A DNA stretch of 64,000 nt from JAQVEB01 sp028698105 (lineage in GTDB: Bacteria; Bacteroidota; Bacteroidia; Bacteroidales; Dysgonomonadaceae). Positions 1-8,344 of this stretch are shown here, in pieces (positions within the stretch are counted from its first letter, which is position 1; each line of letters starts with the position of its first letter). Made by a program: the position numbers and the translations under genes. The DNA is taken from contig CAXYYA010000009.1 of the NCBI GenBank assembly GCA_964293155.1, forward strand, positions 29,757-93,756, written 5' to 3'. Under the pieces are notes generated by a model. That model had not been told where the DNA came from. It did not search any database and was given only the letters and a program-made list of their open reading frames with translations.

Positions 1-281
1 AACAAAGGTAACCCTTATTTAAGAATTTTGCAAATATCTTAAATAATATAACTCTTATTTATGCTGCAGTATAAAATAATTCCAGAATGAAATGAGATGA
101 TTTACTTACAAAGTGAGTACAAAGATACGAGTTATCATTTAAATGGTGTCTTAAAAGTCGCTCAACTTAAAATTGCAGTACTTGCCTAAAAATGATCGAA
201 TTACTTCTATACGCATCTTCAGGAATCCATCTTCTAATTGTAATTTTAGTGGTTAACATCCATTCTTCAGGATACTCTCAT
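1..281. other. Non-coding flank, nothing recognised
   Basis: AT-rich stretch before the stop codon of the SulP gene. I see no convincing reading frame, RNA gene or strong hairpin. It may belong to the intergenic space beyond the window. Confidence 0.4.
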
Positions 282-2012
282 TTAATTCTGTCTTTTGTGT
301 GTATGAGAAATCCTTTCAATTTCTTTCATAAACACATTCGCCCTCTCCACAGCAGCATGGATGTTTGAGCAAATATTTTCTTCGCCTAAAAGACGAGGAA
401 TATCCGATTTTTCGAGAGCCGCCCGCACGGTTTCGTTCACTCCCGATAAAATAACATCAATTTTTTCTTTCTTCGAGCTTTTGCACAACGTTTCAAGGTT
501 CTTCAGGCCGGTAGAATCAATAAAAGGCACTTTGCGCATGCGAATAATGCGCACGCGCGCTTTATCGCCCAACTCACGCATAATATCATCGAATTTGTTG
601 GCTACGCCAAAGAAAAAAGGCCCGTCAATTTCGTACACTTCCACCCCTTTGGGTAAATACAGCACTTCGTCCTGCAGGTTCCCGGAGTGCGATTCTATTT
701 CCTTGGAAATATCGAGTTTGTCCATCGTAACCGATACCTGCGTGCTGTCCGTCATGCGTTTGAGGAAAATGAAAATGGCAAGCAGAAGGCCTACTTCGAT
801 GGCAATCGTAAGATCGAAGACCACTGTCAGGACGAATGTGGTGAGAAGCACTGCCAACGTGGATTTCGATTGTTTTGAAAGCGAAAGAAATGTTCTCCAT
901 TCGCTCATGTTGTATGCCACAACCACCAACACTCCCGCCAGGCAAGCCATCGGGATATGTTTAGTGAGGTTCCCCAAAAAGAGCACCACGAGAAGCAATA
1001 CAACGGCATGCACGATTCCTGCAACGGGAGTTTTTCCTCCGTTGTTGATGTTCGTCATGGTACGTGCAATGGCTCCGGTGGCCGGGATGCCGCCAAAAAA
1101 AGGGACAACGATATTTGCCGCGCCCTGCGCCACAAGTTCCATGTTGGAGTTGTGTTTTTTGCCGATAACGCCATCGGCTACGGTGGCCGACAGCAACGAC
1201 TCGATAGCGCCCAACATGGCGATGGTAAAGGCCGAAGGGAAAAGCAGGCGGACGCTTTCCAGATTAAACCCGATAGCAGCGAACCCAGGCAATTCGTTTT
1301 TTATCGTAAAACGATCGCCGATGGTTTCAATTCCCTGCACGCCCAGGTTGTTTTTCAGCAAATAAGCCGCGATAGTCATCAGGATGAGCGCAACGAGTGA
1401 TCCCGGAATTTTGTTGGAAATCTTCGGAACAACGAAAATAATGATAACGCTCACAATGCCGATAGCCGCGGCCCACACGTTTATGGAGCCGAAATGCTGA
1501 AAATAAGCTTGCCATTTCTGAAAAAAATCCGAAGGGACTTTATCCATTTGCAACCCAAAAAAATCTTTCATCTGGGTGGAAAAAATAGTTAGCGCGATAC
1601 CGGCCGTGAATCCCACAACAATGGGATAGGGGATGAAGCGTATCACGGAACCGAGCTTGAGGAATCCCATCAGCATAAGCATAACGCCCGCCAAAACGGT
1701 TGCTATGGCAAGTCCTGTGATGCCGAATTGTTCCACGATGCCGTAAACGATGACAATAAACGCACCGGTAGGTCCTCCAATTTGAACATTGCTCCCGCCT
1801 AAAAAAGAGATGATAAATCCGGCGATAACGGCCGTAAAAATACCTTTTTCGGGTGTTACGCCCGAAGCAATACCAAACGCGATGGCCAAAGGCAATGCCA
1901 CAATACCCACAATAAGCCCCGACATGAGGTCGGCAGCGAATTTCTTTTTATTGTAATTTTTCAGCGTCGTGAAAAATGCGGGACGAAAGTCTTTCGGAAA
2001 CTGCAAATGCAT
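282..2012 (-). CDS. SulP family inorganic anion transporter with STAS domain
   Basis: Inner-membrane transporter of the SLC26/SulP family, which moves sulfate, bicarbonate or other anions; the substrate cannot be told from sequence. About 576 residues. The N-terminal two thirds are hydrophobic transmembrane segments including the family-typical GLIVGIVALPLAIAFGIASG stretch. The C-terminal roughly 130 residues form a cytoplasmic STAS domain with the DSTG motif (VPFIDSTGLKNLE). I chose the Met at 2012 because the longer frame to 2123 runs into the upstream gene and adds 37 residues unlike the family. It lies about 80 nt downstream of the DUF4294 gene on the same strand, so co-transcription is possible. 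An antisense frame of 334 codons (361-1365) is a shadow. Confidence 0.9.
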   Translation of the reverse strand: MHLQFPKDFRPAFFTTLKNYNKKKFAADLMSGLIVGIVALPLAIAFGIASGVTPEKGIFTAVIAGFIISFLGGSNVQIGGPTGAFIVIVYGIVEQFGITGLAIATVLAGVMLMLMGFLKLGSVIRFIPYPIVVGFTAGIALTIFSTQMKDFFGLQMDKVPSDFFQKWQAYFQHFGSINVWAAAIGIVSVIIIFVVPKISNKIPGSLVALILMTIAAYLLKNNLGVQGIETIGDRFTIKNELPGFAAIGFNLESVRLLFPSAFTIAMLGAIESLLSATVADGVIGKKHNSNMELVAQGAANIVVPFFGGIPATGAIARTMTNINNGGKTPVAGIVHAVVLLLVVLFLGNLTKHIPMACLAGVLVVVAYNMSEWRTFLSLSKQSKSTLAVLLTTFVLTVVFDLTIAIEVGLLLAIFIFLKRMTDSTQVSVTMDKLDISKEIESHSGNLQDEVLYLPKGVEVYEIDGPFFFGVANKFDDIMRELGDKARVRIIRMRKVPFIDSTGLKNLETLCKSSKKEKIDVILSGVNETVRAALEKSDIPRLLGEENICSNIHAAVERANVFMKEIERISHTHKRQN

Positions 2013-2092
2013 AAAGTGTGCGTTAAAAATGAGCGCAAAGTTAGCAAGAAAAAGAATGGGTTGTATGGGTTGGCAAATAAAAAGAGCGATAA

Positions 2093-2740
2093 TTATATCG
2101 CTCCCTGTTCTACCAGAACGCATGCGCGTTCCGTCAGCCGGTCGTCGCCATAGGGGTCGTATCGTTTTTTCAGGCTGTTGCCGAAAAGGCTGGCGAAAAC
2201 ATTGTAGGAGAAAGCCTTAAAGCTTCCCATGAATGCTTCCACAATGTCGTAGGAAGAGGTATGAGTTTCCCTGTCAACCAATTTTATGAGCAGTTGCCCC
2301 TGCGAACTGGTCAACTTTTTCATTTTCGGGGTGTAAGCATCTTTGAGGTATTTTTCCATCGCTTCCAGGTGCTTCTGACGGGCTTTATCGTCGGGCAGCG
2401 TTTCCATATATTCATACGTTTCAATGATAATATCGGAAATTTCCTTGGCGTAAGGAAGCGTTTTTTTTACATCTCTGATCAGTTTGTTATACTGAACCAT
2501 CTCACGTGTGGATCGGAAATTTATGGGAGAATATTTGATAAAATCCCTCAGCCACATGCAGGCCACAGTGTCTCCTTCGATTAAAACAGCCGGATACACA
2601 TTGGGCATAAGGTAAATGGTAGAGGTTTTGGTTTTGCCCCCGTCTTCATTATAATCGGCATAATAATACTCTTGTGCTTTTGATGTAAGGGACAAAAGCA
2701 TAAGCATTATTAGCGGAAATATGCGAGAATAATAGTTCAT
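2093..2740 (-). CDS. Exported DUF4294 domain protein
   Basis: 215 residues with an N-terminal signal peptide (hydrophobic core IFPLIMLMLLSLTSKAQ, likely cut after KAQ). The body matches my memory of DUF4294, a Bacteroidota-specific periplasmic family of unknown function: a GDTV segment, a basic helix with KLIRDVKKTLPYAKE, then LTSSQGQLLIKLVDRETHTS, and a C-terminal YDPYGDD. No catalytic residues are known to me. It is preceded by a good Bacteroidota promoter and stands upstream of the SulP gene, so the two may share a transcript. Confidence 0.8.
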   Translation of the reverse strand: MNYYSRIFPLIMLMLLSLTSKAQEYYYADYNEDGGKTKTSTIYLMPNVYPAVLIEGDTVACMWLRDFIKYSPINFRSTREMVQYNKLIRDVKKTLPYAKEISDIIIETYEYMETLPDDKARQKHLEAMEKYLKDAYTPKMKKLTSSQGQLLIKLVDRETHTSSYDIVEAFMGSFKAFSYNVFASLFGNSLKKRYDPYGDDRLTERACVLVEQGAI

Positions 2741-2748
2741 AACGGCTA

Positions 2749-2782
2749 CAAAGATAAGGGCATTGTTTTATTTATGTACAAA
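2749..2782 (-). promoter_or_regulatory. Promoter of the DUF4294 gene
   Basis: On the minus strand a TATCTTTG box (plus 2749-2756) is preceded by TTTG (plus 2779-2782) with 22 nt between them. That is close to the Bacteroidota sigma-ABfr arrangement TTTG-N19-21-TAnnTTTG. It lies just upstream of the start codon at 2740. Confidence 0.5.
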
Positions 2783-2907
2783 ATTCGCGTTAAGTGTAGT
2801 TAATTAAACGTCGAGTTTATAGATTGTTAAGTAAATATTTCGGAAAATAAAAGGCCTTTTTTTACAAATTCCCTCTATTTAAGGAACTAAAAATAAATAA
2901 ATAACAT

Positions 2908-2915
2908 TATCTTTG
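2908..2915 (+). promoter_or_regulatory. Minus-7 box for the acyl-CoA ligase gene
   Basis: TATCTTTG fits the Bacteroidota TAnnTTTG minus-7 consensus and sits 24 nt before the ATG at 2939. I see no clear TTTG at the proper distance upstream, so only the minus-7 element is supported. Confidence 0.4.
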
Positions 2916-2938
2916 AAGAAATCAAAAAGTATAAGGCG

Positions 2939-4744
2939 ATGGAATATTATCATTTAGGCGAACTGGTTCACGAGAAGGCGAAAAAATATAAGAACAGGCT
3001 TCAACTCAAATATCAATCATCGGATGGCAAATGGGAACAAATGTCGTGGACGGAATTTTCGGATTTCGTTATGAAAACGGCACGCGCTATGGCCGAAATG
3101 GGAATTGAGCCCGGCAACAATATCGGTGTTTATTCGCAAAACATGGAAAAATACCTGATCACCGATTTCGCGGCGTATGCCAACAGAGCGGTTATGGTTC
3201 CCATGTATGCCACCGCTTCGCCGTCGCAGGTTGCGTACATCGTGAACGATGCCCGGATAGAAACCATCTTTGTGGGTGAACAGTTTCAATACAACAATGC
3301 ATATAAGGTGCAAAAGGAAAATGATGTTCTCAAAAAATTGATCGTTTTCGATAATAATGTGGTACTTAATCCCGATGATAAAACCTCCGTTTACTTCGAG
3401 GATTTTATCACTACGGGTGAGAATTCGCAATCCGAAGCGCTTGTGAAAGTGCGACTGAAACAGTTGAAGGATACCGATTTGGCAACCATTATTTATACAT
3501 CTGGAACCACTGGGGAACCCAAAGGGGTGATGCTCACGCACGAAAACTACATGGAAGCTTTCAGAATTCACGAGCCGCGGCTTACGGAATATTCGGATAA
3601 AGACCTGTCCATGTGTTTTCTTCCGCTCACACACATCTTCGAAAAAGCCTGGACGTACCTGTGCATGGAAAACGGCATTGCGATCGCCATCAATAAAGAC
3701 CCGAGCAAAATTCAGGAAACCCTCAAGCAGATACGCCCTACGCTTATGAGCAACGTGCCGCGTTTTTGGGAGAAGGTGTACGATGGTATTCAGGAGCGCA
3801 TTGAGTCTTCGTCGGGTTTCATCAAATGGTTGTTTAACGACGCCGTGAAAACGGGTCGCAAACACAACCTGGCATTTAAAAACGAGGGCAAAAAACCGCC
3901 CATGAGCAACTCCATCAAGTTTTTTCTTTATCAGAATACCGTCTATCGGCTGATTAAACGGGCGGTGGGAATTGATCGCGGGAATTTTTTCCCGGTGGCA
4001 GGCGCCCCGCTTTCCGATGTTATCAATGAATTTATGCAATCCATTGATGTTCATATTATTTACGGCTACGGCCTGTCGGAAACTACGGCCACGGTAAGTT
4101 GCTTCCCGCACATCGGTTTCACCATTGGTACAGTGGGTAAAGTAATGCCGGGTGTGGACGTGAAAATCGGTGAGGAAAATGAAATTCTGGTGAAGGGTAA
4201 GACCGTGATGCTCGGCTATTACAACAAACCCGAAGCAACGAAGGCCGTTTTTACCGACGATGGTTATTTCAGAACCGGCGATGCGGGATCATTGACGGCC
4301 AACAACGAAATTATCCTGACGGACAGGATCAAAGACTTGTATAAAACATCAAACGGTAAATATATTGCGCCCCAAATGATCGAAACCAAAATTGCGGAAG
4401 ATAAATTTATTGACCAAATTGCCGTTATCGGGAACGACCGTAAGTTTGTAAGTGCGCTCATCGTGCCTAATTTTGATGCGCTGAAAGAATATGCGGCCGA
4501 AAACAACATTCCCTTCACCACGAACGTCGATTTAATCAATAATGCTGATGTTCATTCGTTTATATACGGCCGTGTAGAAATGAAACAGGCCGATTTTACT
4601 TCGTATGAAAAAATAAAACGCTTCACGCTGCTACCCGAACCCTTTAGTATGCAGGCAGGCGAGTTAACGAACACCCTCAAGCTCCGGCGAAAGGTGATTC
4701 TGGAAAAATACGCCGCAATGATTGACAAAATGTACGAAGCATAA
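2939..4744 (+). CDS. Long-chain acyl-CoA synthetase (AMP-forming)
   Basis: 601 residues of the ANL (adenylate-forming) superfamily, FadD/FAA branch: ATP + fatty acid + CoA gives acyl-CoA, at the cytoplasmic membrane face. The phosphate-binding motif IIYTSGTTGEPKG lies near residues 184-198. Further motifs are YGLSETTATVS, the adenylate-binding GYFRTGDAG and LTDRIKDLYKTSNGKYIAP before the C-terminal lid. Length is normal for the family. It is followed by the leuS promoter, so it is probably monocistronic. Chain-length preference cannot be judged. The large antisense frame at 3017-4111 is not a gene. Confidence 0.92.
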   Translation: MEYYHLGELVHEKAKKYKNRLQLKYQSSDGKWEQMSWTEFSDFVMKTARAMAEMGIEPGNNIGVYSQNMEKYLITDFAAYANRAVMVPMYATASPSQVAYIVNDARIETIFVGEQFQYNNAYKVQKENDVLKKLIVFDNNVVLNPDDKTSVYFEDFITTGENSQSEALVKVRLKQLKDTDLATIIYTSGTTGEPKGVMLTHENYMEAFRIHEPRLTEYSDKDLSMCFLPLTHIFEKAWTYLCMENGIAIAINKDPSKIQETLKQIRPTLMSNVPRFWEKVYDGIQERIESSSGFIKWLFNDAVKTGRKHNLAFKNEGKKPPMSNSIKFFLYQNTVYRLIKRAVGIDRGNFFPVAGAPLSDVINEFMQSIDVHIIYGYGLSETTATVSCFPHIGFTIGTVGKVMPGVDVKIGEENEILVKGKTVMLGYYNKPEATKAVFTDDGYFRTGDAGSLTANNEIILTDRIKDLYKTSNGKYIAPQMIETKIAEDKFIDQIAVIGNDRKFVSALIVPNFDALKEYAAENNIPFTTNVDLINNADVHSFIYGRVEMKQADFTSYEKIKRFTLLPEPFSMQAGELTNTLKLRRKVILEKYAAMIDKMYEA

Positions 4745-4780
4745 AAAGCACTTTTTTAAACATGCATTCTTGATTATCAA

Positions 4781-4811
4781 TTGTCAATTTTCAATTAAAT
4801 AAGTACCTTTG
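4781..4811 (+). promoter_or_regulatory. Promoter of leuS
   Basis: TTG at 4781-4783 and TACCTTTG at 4804-4811 are separated by 20 nt, a good match to the Bacteroidota minus-33/minus-7 pattern. The leuS start codon follows 26 nt after the minus-7 box. Confidence 0.65.
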
Positions 4812-4836
4812 CACCGTTTTTTAAAAAAGAAAAGCA

Positions 4837-7800
4837 ATGGATTACAATTTCGGAGAAATAGAAAAACGGTGGCAACAGTTCTGGATTGACCATCAAACGT
4901 ACAAGGTCACGGAAGATACAACGAAACCCAAATTTTACGTACTCGACATGTTCCCCTATCCATCGGGGGCGGGATTGCACGTAGGTCATCCGCTCGGGTA
5001 TATTGCTTCCGATATTTTTTCGAGATTCAAACGCCTGCAGGGATTTAACGTACTTCACCCCATGGGTTACGATGCCTACGGCCTTCCTGCGGAACAATAT
5101 GCCATTCAAACCGGGCAACATCCGGCCATTACTACCAAAAACAACATTGCCCGCTATCGCGAGCAACTGGATAAAATCGGTTTTTCATACGACTGGAGCC
5201 GCGAAGTGCAAACCTGCGACCCCGATTACTATAAATGGACGCAATGGGCATTCATTAAAATGTTCCATTCCTATTATTGCAATCAGGCGCAACAGGCGCG
5301 TCCCATTGAAGAACTCATCGAAGTTTTCTCCGCCCAGGGAACCAAAGGAATGGATTTGGCCTGCACCGAGCCGATGAATTTCACCGCCGAGGAGTGGAAT
5401 GCCAAAACCGAAAAAGAAAAGCAGGAAATTCTGATGAATTACCGCATCGCCTATCTGGGCGATACCATGGTAAACTGGTGTCCCGCTTTGGGGACTGTTC
5501 TTGCCAACGACGAAGTGAGCGAAGGCGTCTCCATTCGCGGCGGATATCCCGTGGAGCAAAAGAAAATGCGTCAGTGGTGCCTGCGCGTATCGGCTTACGC
5601 GCCTCGTTTACTCGAAGGACTCGATAGCGTGGATTGGACTGAATCGCTGAAGGAAACGCAACGGAACTGGATTGGGCGAAGTGAAGGTGCGGTGATGCAC
5701 TTTGACCTCGTTTCGCCGGAGACCTCCCCCTTTCCCCCACCAGCAGAGGGCGGAGAAGAGACCTCTCCCCCAACCCCTCTCCACAAGAGAGGGGAAAGCC
5801 AACCCGAAAATAACAAAGGCTTTTTTAAACCCACCACCAATAAAGAGCAGTGGAAATTGTTAATTAATATTGCAAAAGAATACCGATCGAACCAAACTGA
5901 ATCCGAAGACATTCTGTGGCAAGCATTAAGAGCCGGAAAAATTGGTTATAAAATCCGCCGTCAGCACATTGTGGATGGCTACATCGCAGATTTCATCAAT
6001 TTAGAAAAAAGCGTTATCATCGAAGTTGATGGGGGAATTCATCTAACGAAGGAACAAAAAGAAAAAGATGATTTCAGAACAAGTGTATTGGAGCAATGTG
6101 GTTTCAGTGTACTTCGTTTCACAAACCAAGAAGTTTTAACTGATGTTCAGTTAGTTGCAAATAAAATAAAGAATTTCTTAGATTTGTTATCATCTGCGAG
6201 AGAAAAAACTTCGCAGTCCGCACCCCTCTCTCGTGGAGAGGGGCAAGGGGAGAGGTCGGGCTTTGATATCTTCACCACCCGTGCCGACACCATTTTCGGC
6301 GTTACCTTTATGGTTCTTGCCCCCGAAAGCGAACTGGTAGAACAACTTACTACCGACGAACAACGCGAAGCCGTGCAGGTTTATCTCGATAAAACCAAAA
6401 AGAAAACCGAGCGCGAACGCATTGCCGATAAATCGGTTACCGGTATTTTCTCGGGCTCGTATGCTACGCATCCGTTCACGGGCGAACCGCTTCCGATATG
6501 GATTTCGGATTATGTGCTGGCCGGTTACGGAACAGGAGCGATCATGGGAGTTCCGGCACACGACAGCCGCGACTACGCTTTTGCCAAACATTTTAATTTA
6601 CCCATTGTTCCGTTGATCGAAGGTTGCGATGTTTCGGAAGAAAGTTTCGATGCCAAAGAAGGCATTATGATAAATTCCGGTTTCCTCAACGGAATGACGG
6701 TAAAAGAAGCCATCCCTGCTGCCATTGACGAAGTGGAAAAACGCGGACTCGGATTCCGGAAGGTCAATTATCGCTTGCGCGACGCTATTTTCAGCCGTCA
6801 GCGTTACTGGGGTGAACCATTCCCGATATACTACAAAGACGGAATGCCGTACACCATCAGCGAAAACGATTTGCCGCTCGAACTTCCCGAAGTGGATAAA
6901 TTCCTTCCTACGGAAACCGGCGAACCGCCGCTCGGTCGCGCGAAAAACTGGAGTTACCTCCCCTCTGCCCCCTCCACAAGAGGGAGAGAAAGCTCCGATG
7001 AAACTTTGGGAAATAATTTGAGAGAGGTAAAAGATTTCGGTGATGATTCATCGCAGTCGTCTCCCTCCCTTGTGGGGAGGGTCGGGGAGGGGTACCCGCT
7101 CGAACTTTCCACCATGCCCGGCTTCGCCGGTTCATCGGCGTACTATCTGCGCTACATGGATCCGCACAACGATGAGGCGTTGGTCTCCCGGCAAGCCGAC
7201 GAGTACTGGCGAAATGTGGACCTTTACATCGGCGGAACCGAACACGCCACAGGCCATTTGATCTACAGCCGGTTCTGGAATAAATTCCTGTTCGATTTGG
7301 GCGTTTCGTGCGAAGAAGAGCCGTTTAAAAAACTCGTGAATCAGGGAATGATTCAGGGGCGGAGCAATTTTGTGTATCGCATCAAAGACACTAATACGTT
7401 TGTTTCCCTTAACCTCAAAGATCAATACGATGTTACGCCCATTCATGTGGATGTGAACATCGTACACAACGATGTTCTGGATATCGAAGCGTTTCGCAAC
7501 TGGAATCCCGAATACAAAAACGCCGAATTCATTCTCGAATACCCCACTCCGGCCCTCCCCGTAAGGGAGGGAGGTAACCCTAATTCAACTTCATCGAAGA
7601 TGTCTTCCCCTCTTGTGGAGGGGATTGAGGGGAGGTATATCTGTGGCTGGGCAGTCGAAAAAATGTCAAAATCCATGTACAACGTGGTAAATCCCGACGA
7701 TATCGTGGAAAATTACGGCGCCGATACGCTGCGGTTGTACGAAATGTTCCTCGGGCCGCTGGAGCAATCCAAACCGTGGGACACCAACGGAATTGACGGA

Positions 7801-8340
7801 GTGCACCGTTTTTTGAAGAAACTGTGGAATCTGTTCTACGCTGGTGATGAATTGACGGTTTCGGACGAAAAACCATCGAAAGAAGAATTGAGATCGCTGC
7901 ACAAACTCATCAAAAAAGTGACCTGGGATATCGAAAACTTTTCGTTCAATACATCGGTTTCGGCGTTTATGATTTGCGTGAACGAGCTTACGTCGCTCAA
8001 AAGCAACAAGAAAGCTGTTTTAAGCGATTTGTTGGTTCTTCTGGCGCCTTTTGCCCCGCATATCGCGGAGGAATTGTGGCATGTTATCGGGAACCAAACT
8101 ACGGTTTGCGATGCAAAATGGCCTGAACACAACGAGGAGTATCTGAAAGAAGATTCGTTCGCGTACGCCATCTCGTTTAACGGAAAAGCACGTTTCGTGA
8201 TGGAATTTCCGGCCGATGCAACCACTCAGGAAATAGAGAAAGCGGCGTTGGAACACCCTACATCCCAAAAATGGATGGAGGGAAAAACACCGAAAAAGAT
8301 CATTATTGTGCCCAAGAAAATCGTTAACGTGGTAATTTGA
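4837..8340 (+). CDS. leuS: Leucyl-tRNA synthetase carrying three in-frame repeat insertions
   Basis: Class Ia aminoacyl-tRNA synthetase that charges tRNA-Leu. The HIGH-type motif HVGH is at residues 48-51 and KMSKS at 942-946; the CP1 editing domain (DIFTTRADTIFG onward) and the C-terminal anticodon-binding region are present and uninterrupted by stops. The protein has 1167 residues, whereas I expect about 920-945 for Bacteroidales LeuRS. The excess is three insertions. The first, at about residues 294-474, contains a DUF559 nuclease domain and sits where CP1 begins (after GAVMHFDLVS). The second, about 707-752, falls between KNWSY and YPLELSTMPG. The third, about 902-933, falls between FILE and YICGWAVEK, just ahead of KMSKS. 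Each is bounded by the same 34-bp repeat in inverted orientation. The frame is open throughout, so the host protein is presumably made and tolerates these loops; the alternative is some form of removal. YitT follows after 4 nt. Confidence 0.95.
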   Translation: MDYNFGEIEKRWQQFWIDHQTYKVTEDTTKPKFYVLDMFPYPSGAGLHVGHPLGYIASDIFSRFKRLQGFNVLHPMGYDAYGLPAEQYAIQTGQHPAITTKNNIARYREQLDKIGFSYDWSREVQTCDPDYYKWTQWAFIKMFHSYYCNQAQQARPIEELIEVFSAQGTKGMDLACTEPMNFTAEEWNAKTEKEKQEILMNYRIAYLGDTMVNWCPALGTVLANDEVSEGVSIRGGYPVEQKKMRQWCLRVSAYAPRLLEGLDSVDWTESLKETQRNWIGRSEGAVMHFDLVSPETSPFPPPAEGGEETSPPTPLHKRGESQPENNKGFFKPTTNKEQWKLLINIAKEYRSNQTESEDILWQALRAGKIGYKIRRQHIVDGYIADFINLEKSVIIEVDGGIHLTKEQKEKDDFRTSVLEQCGFSVLRFTNQEVLTDVQLVANKIKNFLDLLSSAREKTSQSAPLSRGEGQGERSGFDIFTTRADTIFGVTFMVLAPESELVEQLTTDEQREAVQVYLDKTKKKTERERIADKSVTGIFSGSYATHPFTGEPLPIWISDYVLAGYGTGAIMGVPAHDSRDYAFAKHFNLPIVPLIEGCDVSEESFDAKEGIMINSGFLNGMTVKEAIPAAIDEVEKRGLGFRKVNYRLRDAIFSRQRYWGEPFPIYYKDGMPYTISENDLPLELPEVDKFLPTETGEPPLGRAKNWSYLPSAPSTRGRESSDETLGNNLREVKDFGDDSSQSSPSLVGRVGEGYPLELSTMPGFAGSSAYYLRYMDPHNDEALVSRQADEYWRNVDLYIGGTEHATGHLIYSRFWNKFLFDLGVSCEEEPFKKLVNQGMIQGRSNFVYRIKDTNTFVSLNLKDQYDVTPIHVDVNIVHNDVLDIEAFRNWNPEYKNAEFILEYPTPALPVREGGNPNSTSSKMSSPLVEGIEGRYICGWAVEKMSKSMYNVVNPDDIVENYGADTLRLYEMFLGPLEQSKPWDTNGIDGVHRFLKKLWNLFYAGDELTVSDEKPSKEELRSLHKLIKKVTWDIENFSFNTSVSAFMICVNELTSLKSNKKAVLSDLLVLLAPFAPHIAEELWHVIGNQTTVCDAKWPEHNEEYLKEDSFAYAISFNGKARFVMEFPADATTQEIEKAALEHPTSQKWMEGKTPKKIIIVPKKIVNVVI
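5722..6256 (+). mobile_element. DUF559 endonuclease-bearing insertion inside leuS
   Basis: Direct observation: a 34-bp unit at 5761-5794 is matched by an inverted copy at 6223-6256 (30 of 34 positions identical). A third, diverged unit at 5722-5755 lies 5 bp outside the left one in direct orientation. Each of the two good units holds a hairpin, CCCTCTC / GAGAGGG around a 5-nt loop. Between them, LeuRS residues about 336-450 match the DUF559 (Vsr/MutH-like, PD-(D/E)xK) fold: TESEDILWQALRAGKIGYKI, then D385 in IADF, E396 and D398 in IIEVDGGIH, and a C-terminal CGFSVLRFTNQEVL. The putative metal-binding residues are intact. The cargo has no Met of its own, so it would be made only as part of LeuRS unless a GTG/TTG start is used. 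No intein splice motifs are visible. I see no convincing target-site duplication. Confidence 0.8.
6956..7093 (+). mobile_element. Cargo-less (MITE-like) repeat insertion 2 in leuS
   Basis: Inverted 34-bp units at 6956-6989 and 7060-7093 (24 of 34 positions match when one is reversed) enclose a 70-bp spacer. The total is 138 bp, exactly 46 codons. Each unit keeps the CCCTC-n5-GAGGG type hairpin, with loop CACAA on the left and TTGTG on the right. The right part of the spacer (TCATCGCAGTCG) resembles the sequence just inside the right end of the DUF559 element (CTTCGCAGTCCG). This suggests a deletion derivative of the same element family. It is translated as a Ser/Gly/Arg-rich loop in LeuRS. 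Confidence 0.75.
7541..7636 (+). mobile_element. Cargo-less (MITE-like) repeat insertion 3 in leuS
   Basis: Units at 7541-7574 and 7603-7636 in inverted orientation enclose 28 bp; the total is 96 bp, exactly 32 codons. The hairpin cores are CCCTCCC/GGGAGGG on the left and CCCCTC/GAGGGG on the right. The spacer end TTCATCGAAGATG again resembles the inner right end of the other two insertions. It is read in the same repeat frame as insertion 2 and one frame off from insertion 1. It separates the conserved AEFILE and YICGWAVEKMSKS blocks of LeuRS. Confidence 0.75.
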
Positions 8341-8344
8341 CGAT

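Noticed and set aside
361..1365. 334-codon plus-strand open frame opposite the SulP gene
   Set aside because: It lies wholly antisense to a well-supported transporter and its translation is Ser/Thr/Arg-rich with no domain.
5722..6256. Intein or group I intron in leuS
   Set aside because: No intein N-terminal Cys/Ser block or C-terminal His-Asn, and no intron core; the frame is continuous through the segment. Inverted repeats at the ends fit an inserted mobile element better.
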